64,000 bases of DNA from Epibacterium ulvae (GTDB lineage Bacteria; Pseudomonadota; Alphaproteobacteria; Rhodobacterales; Rhodobacteraceae): the NCBI RefSeq assembly GCF_900102795.1, contig NZ_FMWG01000010.1:1-64000 (forward strand), in the 5' to 3' direction. The translations under genes were made by a program, and so were the position numbers. Below, one piece after another: positions 44,740 to 54,506 of this stretch. Position 1 is the first letter of the stretch; every line of letters starts with the position of its first letter. Below the pieces are notes generated by a model. That model was given only the letters and a program-made list of their open reading frames with translations, was not told the origin of the DNA and did no database searches.

Positions 44740-46269
44740 TTAGAATATCCAAGCTGCAAGGCTAGCCAGTGCGCCCCCTGCGACCACTCCAATCCCGCCG
44801 GGGATCAGCCAAACGGGGCGTATACCGTGTTTAGACGCAGTTTCGTGGGTCTGTGCCATCAGTGCTTTTTCGACCAAGCCGGGGAGGCGGGGGCCGAAAC
44901 GCGCCAGAACCAGTGCTGTTTTACCCAGATCCTGCACCATTGCTTTGGGGCCGATTGAGCGTTTGATGTAGTCTTCGACAACGGGATGCGCGACATCCCA
45001 AATGTTGATATGAGGATCAAGGGACCGCGCTACGCCTTCTACCACAACCATTGTCCGCTGTAACAGGATCAGCTCCGTGCGGGTTTCCATGCCAAATCGT
45101 TCGGTGACTTCAAACAGGTAGTTTAGCAGGCGGCCCATCGAGATTTGCGTCGCATCCATGCCAAAGATTGGTTCTCCGACAGCACGCAGGGCACGAGCAA
45201 ATTCATCTACATCGCGATCAGCAGGGACATAACCTGCTTCAAAATGCACTTCTGCAACGCGTTTGTAATCTCGCTTAATAAACCCATAGAGAATTTCAGC
45301 GTAAACGCGGCGCGTATATTCATCGATATGGCCCATGATACCAAAATCATATGCAATGATATCCCCGTTTGGGGCCACTTTCAGATTACCGTGATGCATA
45401 TCCGCATGAAAAAAACCATCCCGCAGAGCATGGCGCAAAAAGAGGGAGAGAACACGTTCTCCAAGTTCGCGCCGATTATGTCCGGCAGCATCCAGCGCGT
45501 CATTGTCGCCAAGTGCGGTTCCATCGGCCCAGTCCAATGTCATGACGCGGCGTGCCGAATAGTTCCATCGGATGTTAGGTAATTGAAAGCCTGCATCGTC
45601 TTTGGTGTTGGCTGCAAATTCTGACGCTGAGGCGCTTTCTAAACGCAAGTCCAGCTCGCCCTGAACGACACCGTCGAAATGTTCGATGACCTCCATCGGG
45701 CGCAACCGGCGTGCGCCCGGAGCAAACAGATCTGCGATCCGCGCGGCAAAGTAAAATGCGTCCACGTCTTTATTAAAGGCGCGCTCAATTCCGGGGCGCA
45801 GAACTTTTACGGCGACTTCAGTGCCGTCTGAAATCAATCGGGCACGATGGACTTGCGCAATTGAAGCGGCTGCGATTGGTTCGCTGAACTCTGAAAATAT
45901 TTCCTGCCATGGGCGGCCCAGCTCTCTTTCGACTTCCGCCAGAGCTTCTTCTCGGGAGAAAGGAGGCAATTGGTCCTGCAAGACCCGCAACTGCTGGGCC
46001 AACTCACTGCCAACCACATCTGGCCGTGTCGAGAGCACCTGACCAAATTTAATATAGGCCGGCCCCAGCGCCGAAAGCGCGCGCGTTGCTGGCGGCATAT
46101 TGGGGTCGCCCTTGTAGCCCAGCCATTTAAACGGCCAGCCAAGCGCATGAGCAATGCCGCGCAAGATTTTTGGAGCTTCAAACGCGTCGAGCACAAGGTT
46201 CATCGCACCTGTGCGTTCAAACGTGGCACCTGTGCGGATCAGGCGAACAATGTTGTGAGGACCGCGCAT
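44740..46269 (-). CDS. ubiB: Ubiquinone biosynthesis kinase-like protein UbiB
   Basis: UbiB is an atypical ADCK-family kinase/ATPase needed for coenzyme Q synthesis. The 509-residue protein has the family KxGQ motif (AYIKFGQVLSTRPDVVG, about 70-86), AVKVLRPGIERAF, GFFHADMHHGNLKV and DFGIMGHID. A C-terminal membrane segment (WLIPGGIGVVAGGALASLAAW) follows. It lies three bases after ubiE. Confidence 0.95.
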   Translation of the reverse strand: MRGPHNIVRLIRTGATFERTGAMNLVLDAFEAPKILRGIAHALGWPFKWLGYKGDPNMPPATRALSALGPAYIKFGQVLSTRPDVVGSELAQQLRVLQDQLPPFSREEALAEVERELGRPWQEIFSEFSEPIAAASIAQVHRARLISDGTEVAVKVLRPGIERAFNKDVDAFYFAARIADLFAPGARRLRPMEVIEHFDGVVQGELDLRLESASASEFAANTKDDAGFQLPNIRWNYSARRVMTLDWADGTALGDNDALDAAGHNRRELGERVLSLFLRHALRDGFFHADMHHGNLKVAPNGDIIAYDFGIMGHIDEYTRRVYAEILYGFIKRDYKRVAEVHFEAGYVPADRDVDEFARALRAVGEPIFGMDATQISMGRLLNYLFEVTERFGMETRTELILLQRTMVVVEGVARSLDPHINIWDVAHPVVEDYIKRSIGPKAMVQDLGKTALVLARFGPRLPGLVEKALMAQTHETASKHGIRPVWLIPGGIGVVAGGALASLAAWIF

Positions 46270-46272
46270 GAA

Positions 46273-47025
46273 TCAGATTTTCCAGCCAGAATGCAGCGCT
46301 GCGATGCCCATAGACAGATTACGGTATTTTGCATTTTCAAAACCCGCCTGCTGCACCATTCCTAGGAACGTCTCTTGGTCGGGAAAGTTTCGGATCGATT
46401 CGACCAGATATTGGTAACTGTCGTAGTCGTTGGCGATCATCTGTCCCATACGCGGGATCACGTTGAACGAGTAAAGATCATAGAGCTTTTGCAAGCCGTC
46501 GTTGGGGAGTTGCGAAAACTCCAGCACCATCAGGCGGCCACCGGGTTTGAGCACGCGATAGGCTTCGTTCAGTGCTTCTTGAGGCCGGGTTACATTGCGG
46601 ATGCCAAATGAGATTGTGTAAACATCAAAGGTGTTATCCTGAAAGGGCAGGGCCATCGCATCACCTGTTACCCAGTCCAGGCTGTCGTCCATTTGTTCCG
46701 CTTCGGCGCGCTGTCGGCCTTCTTCGAGCATCGGCTGTGTGAGGTCAAATACGGTAGAGTGACCGTGGCCTGCGCGTTTCAGGAATCGAAACGAGATATC
46801 GCCAGTTCCGCCCGCCACATCCAGTAGCTTTTGTCCGGGGCGCGGGGCCAGCCAATCCATCATTGCATCTTTCCAGATGCGGTGGATGCCCATCGACATA
46901 ACATCATTCATAATGTCGTACTTTGACGCCACAGAGTTGAATACGCCTTGGACACGCCCTGCTTTTTCGTGTTCAGGCACGGTTTCAAAGCCAAAATGCG
47001 TGGTACTGTCTTGTGTTTGGGTCAT
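46273..47025 (-). CDS. ubiE: Demethylubiquinone/demethylmenaquinone methyltransferase UbiE
   Basis: UbiE performs the C-methylation of the quinone ring. The 250-residue protein has the SAM site [36 protein letters not shown] and the family-specific [13 protein letters not shown] 47025 gives the expected [13 protein letters not shown] start. The upstream 98 bases are shared with the divergent mutM. Confidence 0.95.
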   Translation of the reverse strand: MTQTQDSTTHFGFETVPEHEKAGRVQGVFNSVASKYDIMNDVMSMGIHRIWKDAMMDWLAPRPGQKLLDVAGGTGDISFRFLKRAGHGHSTVFDLTQPMLEEGRQRAEAEQMDDSLDWVTGDAMALPFQDNTFDVYTISFGIRNVTRPQEALNEAYRVLKPGGRLMVLEFSQLPNDGLQKLYDLYSFNVIPRMGQMIANDYDSYQYLVESIRNFPDQETFLGMVQQAGFENAKYRNLSMGIAALHSGWKI

Positions 47026-47123
47026 GCGACTTGCCGTTTCCTCAGGTTCGCCCCAGTTATAAGGCGCTATACGCCGCACACAATGCGGCCCAACGTCATC
47101 TCTTTAGTTATAGGAGCGATGTA

Positions 47124-47975
47124 ATGCCTGAATTGCCCGAGGTCGAGACCGTCCGGCGTGGATTGGCCCCTTCAATGGAGGGAGCTGTCATCACAAAAGC
47201 GCAGGTGAACCGCCCTGATCTGCGCTGGCCCTTTCCAGAACGTATGGCGGAACGGTTGACAGGTGCGCGTGTCTTAGCGATGCGGCGGCGGTCAAAATAC
47301 ATTCTGGCAGATCTAGAGCAGGGTGAGACATTGCTCATCCATTTGGGCATGTCCGGTCGTATGACCGTCTCGGGGGACCCGTTGGGCCAGTTTGTGCATG
47401 ATCATCCACAGGTGCAGAAACATGACCATGTGGTCTTGGATATGGAGAACGGCGCGCGCATTACGTTTAACGACCCACGTCGGTTTGGGGCGATGGATTT
47501 AATACCCACTGCAGAGCTGAAAAATCACAAACTTCTGCGCGTGCTTGGGCCTGAACCCTTGGGAAATGATTTTAATGATGATCACCTGATCGCGGCTTTT
47601 GAAGGGCGCAATACACCTGTAAAATCAGCCTTGTTGGATCAGGGAATCATTGCCGGTCTTGGCAATATCTATGTGTGTGAAGCACTGTTCCGTGGGGAAA
47701 TTTCGCCAAAACGTAAGGCAGGGCAAGTTTCAAAAAAGCGTGTGTCTGCTTTGGTTCCTATCATTCGCACGGTACTGCAGGATGCAATTGATGCTGGCGG
47801 ATCTTCGCTTAAAGATTTTAGGCAAGCCAATGGAGAACTTGGATATTTTCAGCATAGCTTTGATGTGTACGGGCGGGAAGGGGAGCCGTGTCGCCGCGCG
47901 GGATGTGATGGGCGCGTTTTGAGAATCACGCAGTCTGGTCGGTCTTCTTTCTATTGTGGCAAGTGCCAAAGATAG
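47124..47975 (+). CDS. mutM: Formamidopyrimidine-DNA glycosylase
   Basis: MutM (Fpg) removes 8-oxoguanine and ring-opened purines. The 283-residue protein starts [14 protein letters not shown], with catalytic P2 and E3. It has the lysine in [11 protein letters not shown], the helix-two-turn-helix [18 protein letters not shown] and a C-terminal zinc finger ([20 protein letters not shown]). ATG 47124 has GGAG upstream. Confidence 0.97.
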   Translation: MPELPEVETVRRGLAPSMEGAVITKAQVNRPDLRWPFPERMAERLTGARVLAMRRRSKYILADLEQGETLLIHLGMSGRMTVSGDPLGQFVHDHPQVQKHDHVVLDMENGARITFNDPRRFGAMDLIPTAELKNHKLLRVLGPEPLGNDFNDDHLIAAFEGRNTPVKSALLDQGIIAGLGNIYVCEALFRGEISPKRKAGQVSKKRVSALVPIIRTVLQDAIDAGGSSLKDFRQANGELGYFQHSFDVYGREGEPCRRAGCDGRVLRITQSGRSSFYCGKCQR

Positions 47976-48039
47976 CTTGATCAATGCAGGCTGCATGATA
48001 ATGACTCAATCCTGAAGGAAACAATGAAAGCAAAACACC

Positions 48040-48816
48040 ATGGCCTTTGAGACGCTCAACGTCGAAGTGCAGGACCACGTTTGCCTTATTAAACTGAACC
48101 GCCCTGAGGCGATGAACGCTCTTAACACCGCGCTGTTGTCGGAATTGTGCACGGCTTTGGAAGAGGCTGATGCAAGCGACAAGGTGCGCTGTATTGTACT
48201 GACGGGGTCCGAGAAAGCCTTTGCTGCTGGCGCTGATATCAAAGAGATGTCTGAGCAGAGTTTTGTGGATGTTTATTCCGCAGACCTATTTGCAAAAACG
48301 AACGATCGAATTGCTGCTATTCGTAAGCCGGTCGTTGCGGCTGTGGCTGGCTATGCGCTGGGCGGTGGATGCGAATTGGCGATGATGTGTGATTTCATTA
48401 TTGCAGCGGACAATGCAAAGTTTGGCCAGCCCGAGATTAATCTGGGTGTGATTGCTGGAATGGGGGGCAGCCAGCGTCTGACCCGATTTGTCGGAAAATC
48501 CAAAGCAATGGATATGAATCTCACCGGGCGGTTTATGGAAGCGGATGAGGCAGAACGGGCCGGTCTGGTTTCACGTGTTGTGCCAGCTAAGAAATTGCTT
48601 GAAGAGGCCAGCACGGTTGCAGAAAAGATCGCTGAAAAATCACAGCTTACCACAATGGCTGTGAAAGAGGCCGTGAATCGGAGTTATGAACTGCCCTTGG
48701 CTGAAGGCATGTTGTTTGAGCGACGCATGTTTCATGCGATGTTTGCAACTGAAGACCAAAAAGAAGGGATGGCCGCCTTTTTGGAAAAACGCGAAGCCCA
48801 GTTTCGCGATAAATAG
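48040..48816 (+). CDS. Enoyl-CoA hydratase
   Basis: This 258-residue crotonase-fold enzyme hydrates enoyl-CoA esters in beta-oxidation. It has the oxyanion-hole region [11 protein letters not shown] and the catalytic glutamates in [14 protein letters not shown] and [14 protein letters not shown]. Short-chain (FadB1/Ech type) specificity is likely. The best ribosome-binding site AAGGAA lies 20 bases upstream and serves a tiny overlapping frame. A strong terminator follows. Confidence 0.92.
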   Translation: MAFETLNVEVQDHVCLIKLNRPEAMNALNTALLSELCTALEEADASDKVRCIVLTGSEKAFAAGADIKEMSEQSFVDVYSADLFAKTNDRIAAIRKPVVAAVAGYALGGGCELAMMCDFIIAADNAKFGQPEINLGVIAGMGGSQRLTRFVGKSKAMDMNLTGRFMEADEAERAGLVSRVVPAKKLLEEASTVAEKIAEKSQLTTMAVKEAVNRSYELPLAEGMLFERRMFHAMFATEDQKEGMAAFLEKREAQFRDK

Positions 48817-48839
48817 ACAACAGCGTTAATAAGACTGGG

Positions 48840-48867
48840 AAAGGCAAGCAATTCGTTTGCCTTTTTT
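48840..48867 (+). terminator. Terminator of the enoyl-CoA hydratase gene
   Basis: Stem AAAGGCAA / TTGCCTTT with a nine-base loop runs into CTTTTTT. Confidence 0.85.
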
Positions 48868-49044
48868 GTTTTTCAGAGCGTGGTTCGAGCGGTAAGGCTT
48901 GCCTTCGACACCAAATATAGCTAATGACCGCCGTCATACATGCGCGTGCAGCCCGCTTTGGCTAGAATCACACCGGTTTTGAGACCCGGGTTGGCTTGGC
49001 ATTTTGCGCAAACATTCGAACCCGATTAAAAGGTCACAATCACT

Positions 49045-49308
49045 ATGGCAAATTCGCCCCAAGCCAAGAAGCGCGCACGTCAGAATGAAAAGCGCTATGC
49101 TGTAAACAAAGCTCGTCGTTCACGCATCCGCACTTACCTGCGTAAAGTTGAAGAAGCGATCGCATCTGGCGATAAAGAAGCTGCAACTGCGGCTCTGCGC
49201 GCTGCACAGCCTGAGCTGATGCGTGGCGTGACCAAAGGTATCTATCACAAGAATACAGCTGCGCGTAAAATGTCACGCTTGGCTGCACGTGTTAAGGTTC
49301 TGGCCTGA
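49045..49308 (+). CDS. rpsT: 30S ribosomal protein S20
   Basis: The 87-residue, very basic, helical protein ([34 protein letters not shown]) is S20, which binds 16S rRNA. AAGG lies upstream of the ATG. It precedes dnaA, as in many Alphaproteobacteria, and ends in a strong terminator. Confidence 0.97.
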   Translation: MANSPQAKKRARQNEKRYAVNKARRSRIRTYLRKVEEAIASGDKEAATAALRAAQPELMRGVTKGIYHKNTAARKMSRLAARVKVLA

Positions 49309-49355
49309 TTCCTGAGCAGATCTGAACAAGATCATTTTTCAAGAAAAAAGTTGAA

Positions 49356-49389
49356 AGAAGCGCCGTTTTTTACGGCGCTTCTTTTTTTT
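49356..49389 (+). terminator. Terminator of rpsT
   Basis: Stem AGAAGCGCCGT / ACGGCGCTTCT with a five-base loop is followed by a run of T residues. Confidence 0.92.
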
Positions 49390-49773
49390 CTAACAGGACA
49401 AAACCTTAGCGCAGGCCCGGGAGATTCTTTGGCGTTAAAGGCAGAGTCAACATCATAGTTTCGTTGCTGAGCCCCTCGCCAAATTGCTACCACTATTACA
49501 GCGATTCCACACGCTGGGGGATGGGCTGCTCTGATTGGGATCACCAATTTCTGAGACAACCATTATCAAATAGATGCATGATCTGCCGTGTATCTGAAGT
49601 TTGGTCCGTACACTTTGTGTGCGGAGCGATATTTGATGCTTTGAAACGAGTGGATCGCAGCCACAGCGTGAGCTGCAAGGCGTTTTGATAAATTTAGTAG
49701 CGTTTGGGCGCACATCCTTCGGGAGAGGTCGGCATCGGACAGGGCTGGCTGCGTGTTAGGTATTGCCTGAACA

Positions 49774-49830
49774 TTCCAAAGAAATTTGGAAACGGGACGA
49801 AACATAACGACCAGAAAATGGTCATTGCTT
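49774..49830 (+). promoter_or_regulatory. dnaA leader hairpins
   Basis: TTCCAAA-GAAA-TTTGGAA (49774-49791) has a perfect seven-base stem and a GNRA loop. GACCA-GAAAA-TGGTC (49809-49823) follows and leads to ATTGCTTTTT. The second has the look of a weak terminator or attenuator about 25 bases before the dnaA start. Confidence 0.5.
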
Positions 49831-49853
49831 TTTGGGCAAGCGAGAGGCAACGA

Positions 49854-51287
49854 ATGACAGAAGATACATGGGACCGTGTTCAGCAACGCCTGCTGAAAAC
49901 GGTGGGACACAACAATTATAAAACGTGGATAGAACCACTGGAACTGCAGTCTCTGAATGATGATGTGGCTGTATTTACTGTGCCGACGAATTTTATGGGG
50001 AACTACGTCGGCCAGAATTTTTCAGATCTCATCTTGCATGAGTTCAATGTGGATGGCTTTCATATCCAGCGTCTGGGGTTTAAAGTTGCAGTTCAGACTG
50101 GGGCATCTGCGATATCTGGAAAGCGTGCGCCGCTATTTGAAGTGATGGATGATGATGCATCCGATATTGCCCTTGCTGAAGCACCGGTAAAAGCTGCGCC
50201 ATCCGTTGTGAAGCGGCCCGTTGCAGAGAGCGAGACGCTTGAAGCTTTGCAGGCTGCGCCACTGGATCCGCGCTTTACCTTTGATAGCTTTGTTGTCGGC
50301 AAACCTAACGAACTTGCTCATGCTGCTGCCCGTCGTGTGGCAGAGGGCGGGCCGGTTACGTTTAATCCATTGGTTCTTTACGGAGGTGTAGGCCTTGGTA
50401 AGACGCATCTTATGCATGCGATTGCTTGGGAGCTGACAGAGACCAATCCAGACCTGAACGTTCTATATCTTTCGGCTGAACAGTTCATGTATCGTTTTGT
50501 TCAGGCCCTGCGTGAACGTAAGATGATGGATTTCAAACATCTCTTTCGTTCAGTGGATGTCTTGATGGTGGATGATGTTCAGTTCATTGCGGGCAAAGAT
50601 TCGACGCAGGAAGAGTTTTTCCATACTTTCAATGCTCTTGTGGATCAGAATAAGCAAATTATTATCTCAGCTGATCGAGCACCCGGTGAGATCAAAGAGC
50701 TGGAAGAACGCGTGAAATCGCGGTTGCAGTGTGGGTTGGTGGTGGATCTACACCCGACAGATTATGAGCTCCGCCTTGGTATCTTGCAGACTAAGGTTCA
50801 AGAGCAACGCATGACCTACCCAGGTCTGTCTGTTGCAGACGGCGTTCTGGAATTTCTGGCGCATCGGATATCGACCAACGTGCGTGTGTTGGAGGGGGCA
50901 TTGACGCGTCTCTTTGCCTTTGCCTCTTTGGTGGGCCGTGAGATCGACATGGAGCTGACACAAGATTGTTTGGCTGACGTTCTACGTGCCTCTGAGCGGA
51001 AGATCACCGTCGAAGAGATACAGCGCAAGGTTTCTGAACATTACAACATTCGTATGTCAGATATTATTGGCCCCAAACGCCTGCGGTCTTATGCGCGTCC
51101 GCGCCAAGTCGCGATGTATCTCTGTAAGCAGCTGACAAGTCGTTCGTTGCCTGAAATTGGACGCCGCTTTGGTGGCCGCGACCACACTACAGTGATGCAC
51201 GGTGTAAAACGTATCGAAGAGTTACGTACTGTGGACGGTCAGATTGCCGAAGACGTGGAGATGCTGCGCCGTACTCTAGAGGCTTAA
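49854..51287 (+). CDS. dnaA: Chromosomal replication initiator protein DnaA
   Basis: DnaA opens the replication origin. The 477-residue protein has domain I (about 1-80), a linker, the AAA+ core with [16 protein letters not shown] and [19 protein letters not shown], and the C-terminal DNA-binding helix with [15 protein letters not shown] placed the start at ATG 49854, with GAGAGG upstream. Longer starts add about 50 unlikely residues. It is followed by a terminator and dnaN. Confidence 0.97.
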   Translation: MTEDTWDRVQQRLLKTVGHNNYKTWIEPLELQSLNDDVAVFTVPTNFMGNYVGQNFSDLILHEFNVDGFHIQRLGFKVAVQTGASAISGKRAPLFEVMDDDASDIALAEAPVKAAPSVVKRPVAESETLEALQAAPLDPRFTFDSFVVGKPNELAHAAARRVAEGGPVTFNPLVLYGGVGLGKTHLMHAIAWELTETNPDLNVLYLSAEQFMYRFVQALRERKMMDFKHLFRSVDVLMVDDVQFIAGKDSTQEEFFHTFNALVDQNKQIIISADRAPGEIKELEERVKSRLQCGLVVDLHPTDYELRLGILQTKVQEQRMTYPGLSVADGVLEFLAHRISTNVRVLEGALTRLFAFASLVGREIDMELTQDCLADVLRASERKITVEEIQRKVSEHYNIRMSDIIGPKRLRSYARPRQVAMYLCKQLTSRSLPEIGRRFGGRDHTTVMHGVKRIEELRTVDGQIAEDVEMLRRTLEA

Positions 51288-51323
51288 GCGTTTCATTTTG
51301 TGCTGCCCGTTTGTATCTTGTGT

Positions 51324-51354
51324 ACGGTCTCGATGGAAGTCGAGGCCGTTTTTT
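51324..51354 (+). terminator. Terminator of dnaA
   Basis: Ten-base arms ACGGTCTCGA / TCGAGGCCGT with one wobble and a six-base loop, then TTTTT. Confidence 0.85.
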
Positions 51355-51531
51355 CTTATAAACAGGGCCATTCAGCCACGTTTGGGGCGCTTCTGAAAAC
51401 TCAGCGCCTTTGGCCTCTTGACGCTTGCGCTTTACAATTGGAGAAATCGATAAAAGTCTTGTGTCACAGGGGTAAAGCGTTACTTTGCTCTTCCGGCCAG
51501 ACGTATGGCCCGATGAAAAGGATTGGTGGAC

Positions 51532-52653
51532 ATGAAGATCAGCATCGAACGCGCGACACTTCTGAAGGCGGTCGCTCAGGCGCAATCAGTTGTGGAGCGG
51601 CGCAATACCATTCCGATCCTGGCCAATGTTTTGATCGAAGCCGAGGGAGAGACAGTTCAGTTTCGGGCAACAGATCTGGACATTGAAGTGGTTGATAAGG
51701 CGACTGCTCAGGTTGAGCGTGCAGGTGCCACCACAGTGGCTGCGACCACTTTGCACGAAATTGTACGCAAGTTGCCAGATGGCGCGTTGGTCACCCTGAA
51801 TGCCGATGCAGCCTCTGGTCGTCTGACGGTTGAAGCTGGGCGGTCAAATTTCTCGTTGGCAACGCTGCCGCGTGAGGATTTCCCGGTGATGGCCACGTCT
51901 GAATATCAGTCAAACTTTACTGCAAACGCTGCCGTTTTGCGGCGTTTGTTTGATAAATCAAAGTTTGCGATTTCCACCGAAGAGACACGCTATTACCTCA
52001 ATGGCGTTTATATGCATGTGGCAGATGGTGCTGAGGGTGGTAAGACATTGCGCTGTGTCGCAACCGATGGCCACCGTCTGGCACGTATTGATGCAGACCT
52101 ACCTCCTGGTGCTGCGGAGTTGCCGGGGGTGATTGTCCCCCGTAAAACCGTTGGTGAGCTTCGTAAGCTTCTAGACGACGATGACATGGACATAGCGGTT
52201 TCGGTCAGTGAGACCAAAGTGCGCTTTGCGACGCCTACCATCACACTGACCTCTAAGGTGATTGATGGGACGTTCCCGGACTACACACGCGTTATCCCAA
52301 CCGGCAATACGCGCCGCCTTGAGGTGGATGCGTCCGAGTTTGCCAAGGCGGTGGATCGCGTTGCAACGGTTTCCAGCGAACGTTCACGTGCGGTGAAGCT
52401 GCAATTGGAGGAAGACCGCTTGGTTTTGTCCGTGAACGCACCTGACAGTGGTGCCGCCGAAGAAGAATTGATGGTCGCCTACAGTGATGAGCGGCTGGAT
52501 ATTGGGTTTAACGCGAAATATCTCTTGGAAATTGCCAATCAGGTAGATCGGGAAAACGCAGTTTTTATGTTTAATTCTTCCGGTGATCCGACCTTGATGC
52601 GTGAAGGTAATGATCAAAGCGCTGTATATGTTGTGATGCCGATGCGCGTCTGA
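51532..52653 (+). CDS. dnaN: DNA polymerase III beta subunit (sliding clamp)
   Basis: The beta clamp tethers polymerase III to DNA. The 373-residue protein has the three-domain clamp pattern (MKISIERATLLKAVAQAQ, YLNGVYMHV, RCVATDGHRLA) and ends in the conserved VYVVMPMRV. ATG 51532 is preferred to a start three codons earlier. It has its own promoter region behind the dnaA terminator and is followed by recF. Confidence 0.97.
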   Translation: MKISIERATLLKAVAQAQSVVERRNTIPILANVLIEAEGETVQFRATDLDIEVVDKATAQVERAGATTVAATTLHEIVRKLPDGALVTLNADAASGRLTVEAGRSNFSLATLPREDFPVMATSEYQSNFTANAAVLRRLFDKSKFAISTEETRYYLNGVYMHVADGAEGGKTLRCVATDGHRLARIDADLPPGAAELPGVIVPRKTVGELRKLLDDDDMDIAVSVSETKVRFATPTITLTSKVIDGTFPDYTRVIPTGNTRRLEVDASEFAKAVDRVATVSSERSRAVKLQLEEDRLVLSVNAPDSGAAEEELMVAYSDERLDIGFNAKYLLEIANQVDRENAVFMFNSSGDPTLMREGNDQSAVYVVMPMRV

Positions 52654-52711
52654 TCACGCGATTTGTGCAATCAAACGCGCCATTGGAATACAATAGAAGG
52701 GGACGTGCTGC

Positions 52712-53845
52712 GTGCTGGCCCTCACATCTTTGAAGCTTTCTCATTTTCGCTCGCATTTGCGGGCGGATTTGCATTTGGACGGGCGGCCGGTGGCTCTTTA
52801 TGGCAACAATGGCGCGGGCAAGACCAATATCTTAGAAGCTGTGTCATTGTTTTCTCCGGGGCGGGGTATTCGGCGAGCCAGCGCAGCTGACATGACACGC
52901 CGCCCTGAGGCATTGGGGTGGAAGCTGATGGCCACCTTACAGGCCAATAATCAGGCGTATGATGTGGCGACTTGGTCTGAAAGCGGTGCTGCGCGACAGG
53001 TGCGGGTTGATGAAAAGGCGAGCAATCAAACCGCGCTTGGACAAATCTGCCGGATTGTGTGGTTGGTGCCTGCGATGGATCGCGTATGGATAGAGGCCGC
53101 AGAAGGGCGCCGCCGTTTTCTGGATCGTATTGCGCTTAGCTTTGAACCGGGTCATGCTGAAGCGAGCCTCACCTATGAAAAGACAATGCGCGAACGCAAT
53201 AAACTGTTGAAAGAACAGGTGCGCGATCCGGCATGGTACCGTGTGATTGAAGCGCAGATGAGCGCGGCAGGTCATCGTATTCATCAAGCCCGCCAGCAAG
53301 CTGTGGATATTTTGCATGCAGCGCAGGAAAAAGCTGAAACCGCTTTCCCAACGGCTGAGCTTGAATTGATTCAAAACGATGGATCAATGCCACACACCGC
53401 AGAAGATTTTCGCGCGGCACTAGAGGAGAGCAGGTTTCGGGATCTGGCGGCGGGGCGCACGCTGGTAGGACCACATCGCAGTGATCTGTTGGGCACGTAT
53501 CGCGCCAAGGGTGTGCCTGCTCGTGAGTGTTCTACAGGGGAACAAAAAGCATTGCTGGTTTCGTTGATCTTGGCCAATGCCCGGGCGCTGCAGGCACGTG
53601 AGGGGGCGCCACCGATTGTGTTGCTTGATGAGGTGGCAGCCCATTTGGATGCTGTCCGGCGGGCGGCGCTTTATGATGAAATTTGTGCTTTAGGTGTGCA
53701 GGCGTGGATGACGGGCACAGGACCTGAACTATTTGAAGATTTGGGCGGTCGTGCACAAGTCTTTGAAGTTGGCGAGAGCGACGGCCATTCGATTGTCAAT
53801 CCTGCCCAGGCTGAGGAGTTTCATCCGCAAGCCAGGCCTGTATGA
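52712..53845 (+). CDS. recF: DNA replication and repair protein RecF
   Basis: RecF loads RecA at gapped DNA together with RecO and RecR. The 377-residue SMC-like ATPase has Walker A LYGNNGAGKTNILEAVS, signature ECSTGEQKALLVSLILANA and Walker B IVLLDEVAAHLD. It starts with GTG preceded by AAGGGG. Its last 50 bases overlap the end of the convergent tetR gene. Confidence 0.95.
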   Translation: MLALTSLKLSHFRSHLRADLHLDGRPVALYGNNGAGKTNILEAVSLFSPGRGIRRASAADMTRRPEALGWKLMATLQANNQAYDVATWSESGAARQVRVDEKASNQTALGQICRIVWLVPAMDRVWIEAAEGRRRFLDRIALSFEPGHAEASLTYEKTMRERNKLLKEQVRDPAWYRVIEAQMSAAGHRIHQARQQAVDILHAAQEKAETAFPTAELELIQNDGSMPHTAEDFRAALEESRFRDLAAGRTLVGPHRSDLLGTYRAKGVPARECSTGEQKALLVSLILANARALQAREGAPPIVLLDEVAAHLDAVRRAALYDEICALGVQAWMTGTGPELFEDLGGRAQVFEVGESDGHSIVNPAQAEEFHPQARPV

Positions 53846-54407
53846 AGGGGCGCAGCGCATTCAATGCAGGTTCACTTGTCGGGGTGTTTTGGCAAAAGCG
53901 GATTGCCAGAACCTGATTAAGAAAGGCCTGTATGCCTTCTGAGAGCAGAGCAGGTGAATGTGTCGTGCGGACAACGCCATTTGCTTGCAGGGCTGCAATC
54001 CAACCTGCGCAGAGTTCGATCTGACGATAAAAGCTTGCAGTTATGACTTCATCGCTGTGGTTGCTAATCGATCCAGAATATCGCAGCAAGAGATCAAAAA
54101 TAACGCGATCGCTTGCTACGTAGTTTAGCGAGGGCTCTATATACGACAAGAGCGCCTCGATATTTGCTGGAGCCGGGAGCTTTTCGAGCTGATCAAGAAA
54201 TTGGGTCATTTGTTGGCCAACAATGACCGCAAGCAGACCGTCTTTGTCTTTGAAATGTGAAAACAGCGTCCCTTTGGCGACACCTGCGCGCTGTACAACG
54301 TCTTCGACGCGCAGGTTGCTGAAACCTTCTGCATCAATGATCTCATGTGCAACATTTATCAACTTGGCTCGGGTTTCCAACCGTCGTTGCTGGGGGGCGC
54401 GTGTCAT
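53796..54407 (-). CDS. TetR-family transcriptional regulator
   Basis: The 203-residue protein has the TetR N-terminal helix-turn-helix (about 12-58; VEDVVQRAGVAKGTLFSHFKDKDGLL). Its ligand domain is not assignable. ATG 54407 has GAGG seven bases upstream. It is divergent from the flavodoxin-fold gene with two identical palindromes between them, which suggests it represses itself and that gene. Its C-terminal codons overlap the recF end antisense. Confidence 0.92.
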   Translation of the reverse strand: MTRAPQQRRLETRAKLINVAHEIIDAEGFSNLRVEDVVQRAGVAKGTLFSHFKDKDGLLAVIVGQQMTQFLDQLEKLPAPANIEALLSYIEPSLNYVASDRVIFDLLLRYSGSISNHSDEVITASFYRQIELCAGWIAALQANGVVRTTHSPALLSEGIQAFLNQVLAIRFCQNTPTSEPALNALRPFIQAWLADETPQPGQD

Positions 54408-54424
54408 CGTTTCGACCTCTTTTA

Positions 54425-54457
54425 TGACCGCGGTCATTTTTAACTTGACCGCGGTCA
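54425..54457. promoter_or_regulatory. Two identical TetR-type operators
   Basis: TGACCGCGGTCA occurs at 54425-54436 and 54446-54457, both perfect palindromes with centres 21 bp apart, about two helical turns. They lie between divergent tetR and the flavodoxin-fold gene. Confidence 0.8.
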
Positions 54458-54473
54458 GTTTTTTTAATAAAAT
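54445..54473 (+). promoter_or_regulatory. Sigma-70-type promoter of the flavodoxin-fold gene
   Basis: TTGACC and TAAAAT are separated by 17 bases. The -35 box lies at the start of the right operator copy, so bound repressor would block RNA polymerase. Confidence 0.7.
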
Positions 54474-54506
54474 GACCTAAGTCAATTTATCCCAATGGAG
54501 ACCCAT

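Larger units (their letters stand above)
49309..49853. other. 545-bp region between rpsT and dnaA
   Basis: It holds the rpsT terminator, a hairpin at 49605-49625 (TCCGTACAC / GTGTGCGGA, three-base loop), and the dnaA leader with two more hairpins. Short frames on both strands have no ribosome-binding site or recognisable product. I saw no copies of the DnaA box TTATCCACA. Confidence 0.55.

Noticed and set aside
49453-49713. Short frames on both strands between rpsT and dnaA
   Set aside because: No ribosome-binding site, no family likeness, and overlapping frames of similar length on both strands.
49309-49853. Replication origin next to dnaA
   Set aside because: No TTATCCACA-type boxes or AT-rich unwinding stretch could be found by eye.
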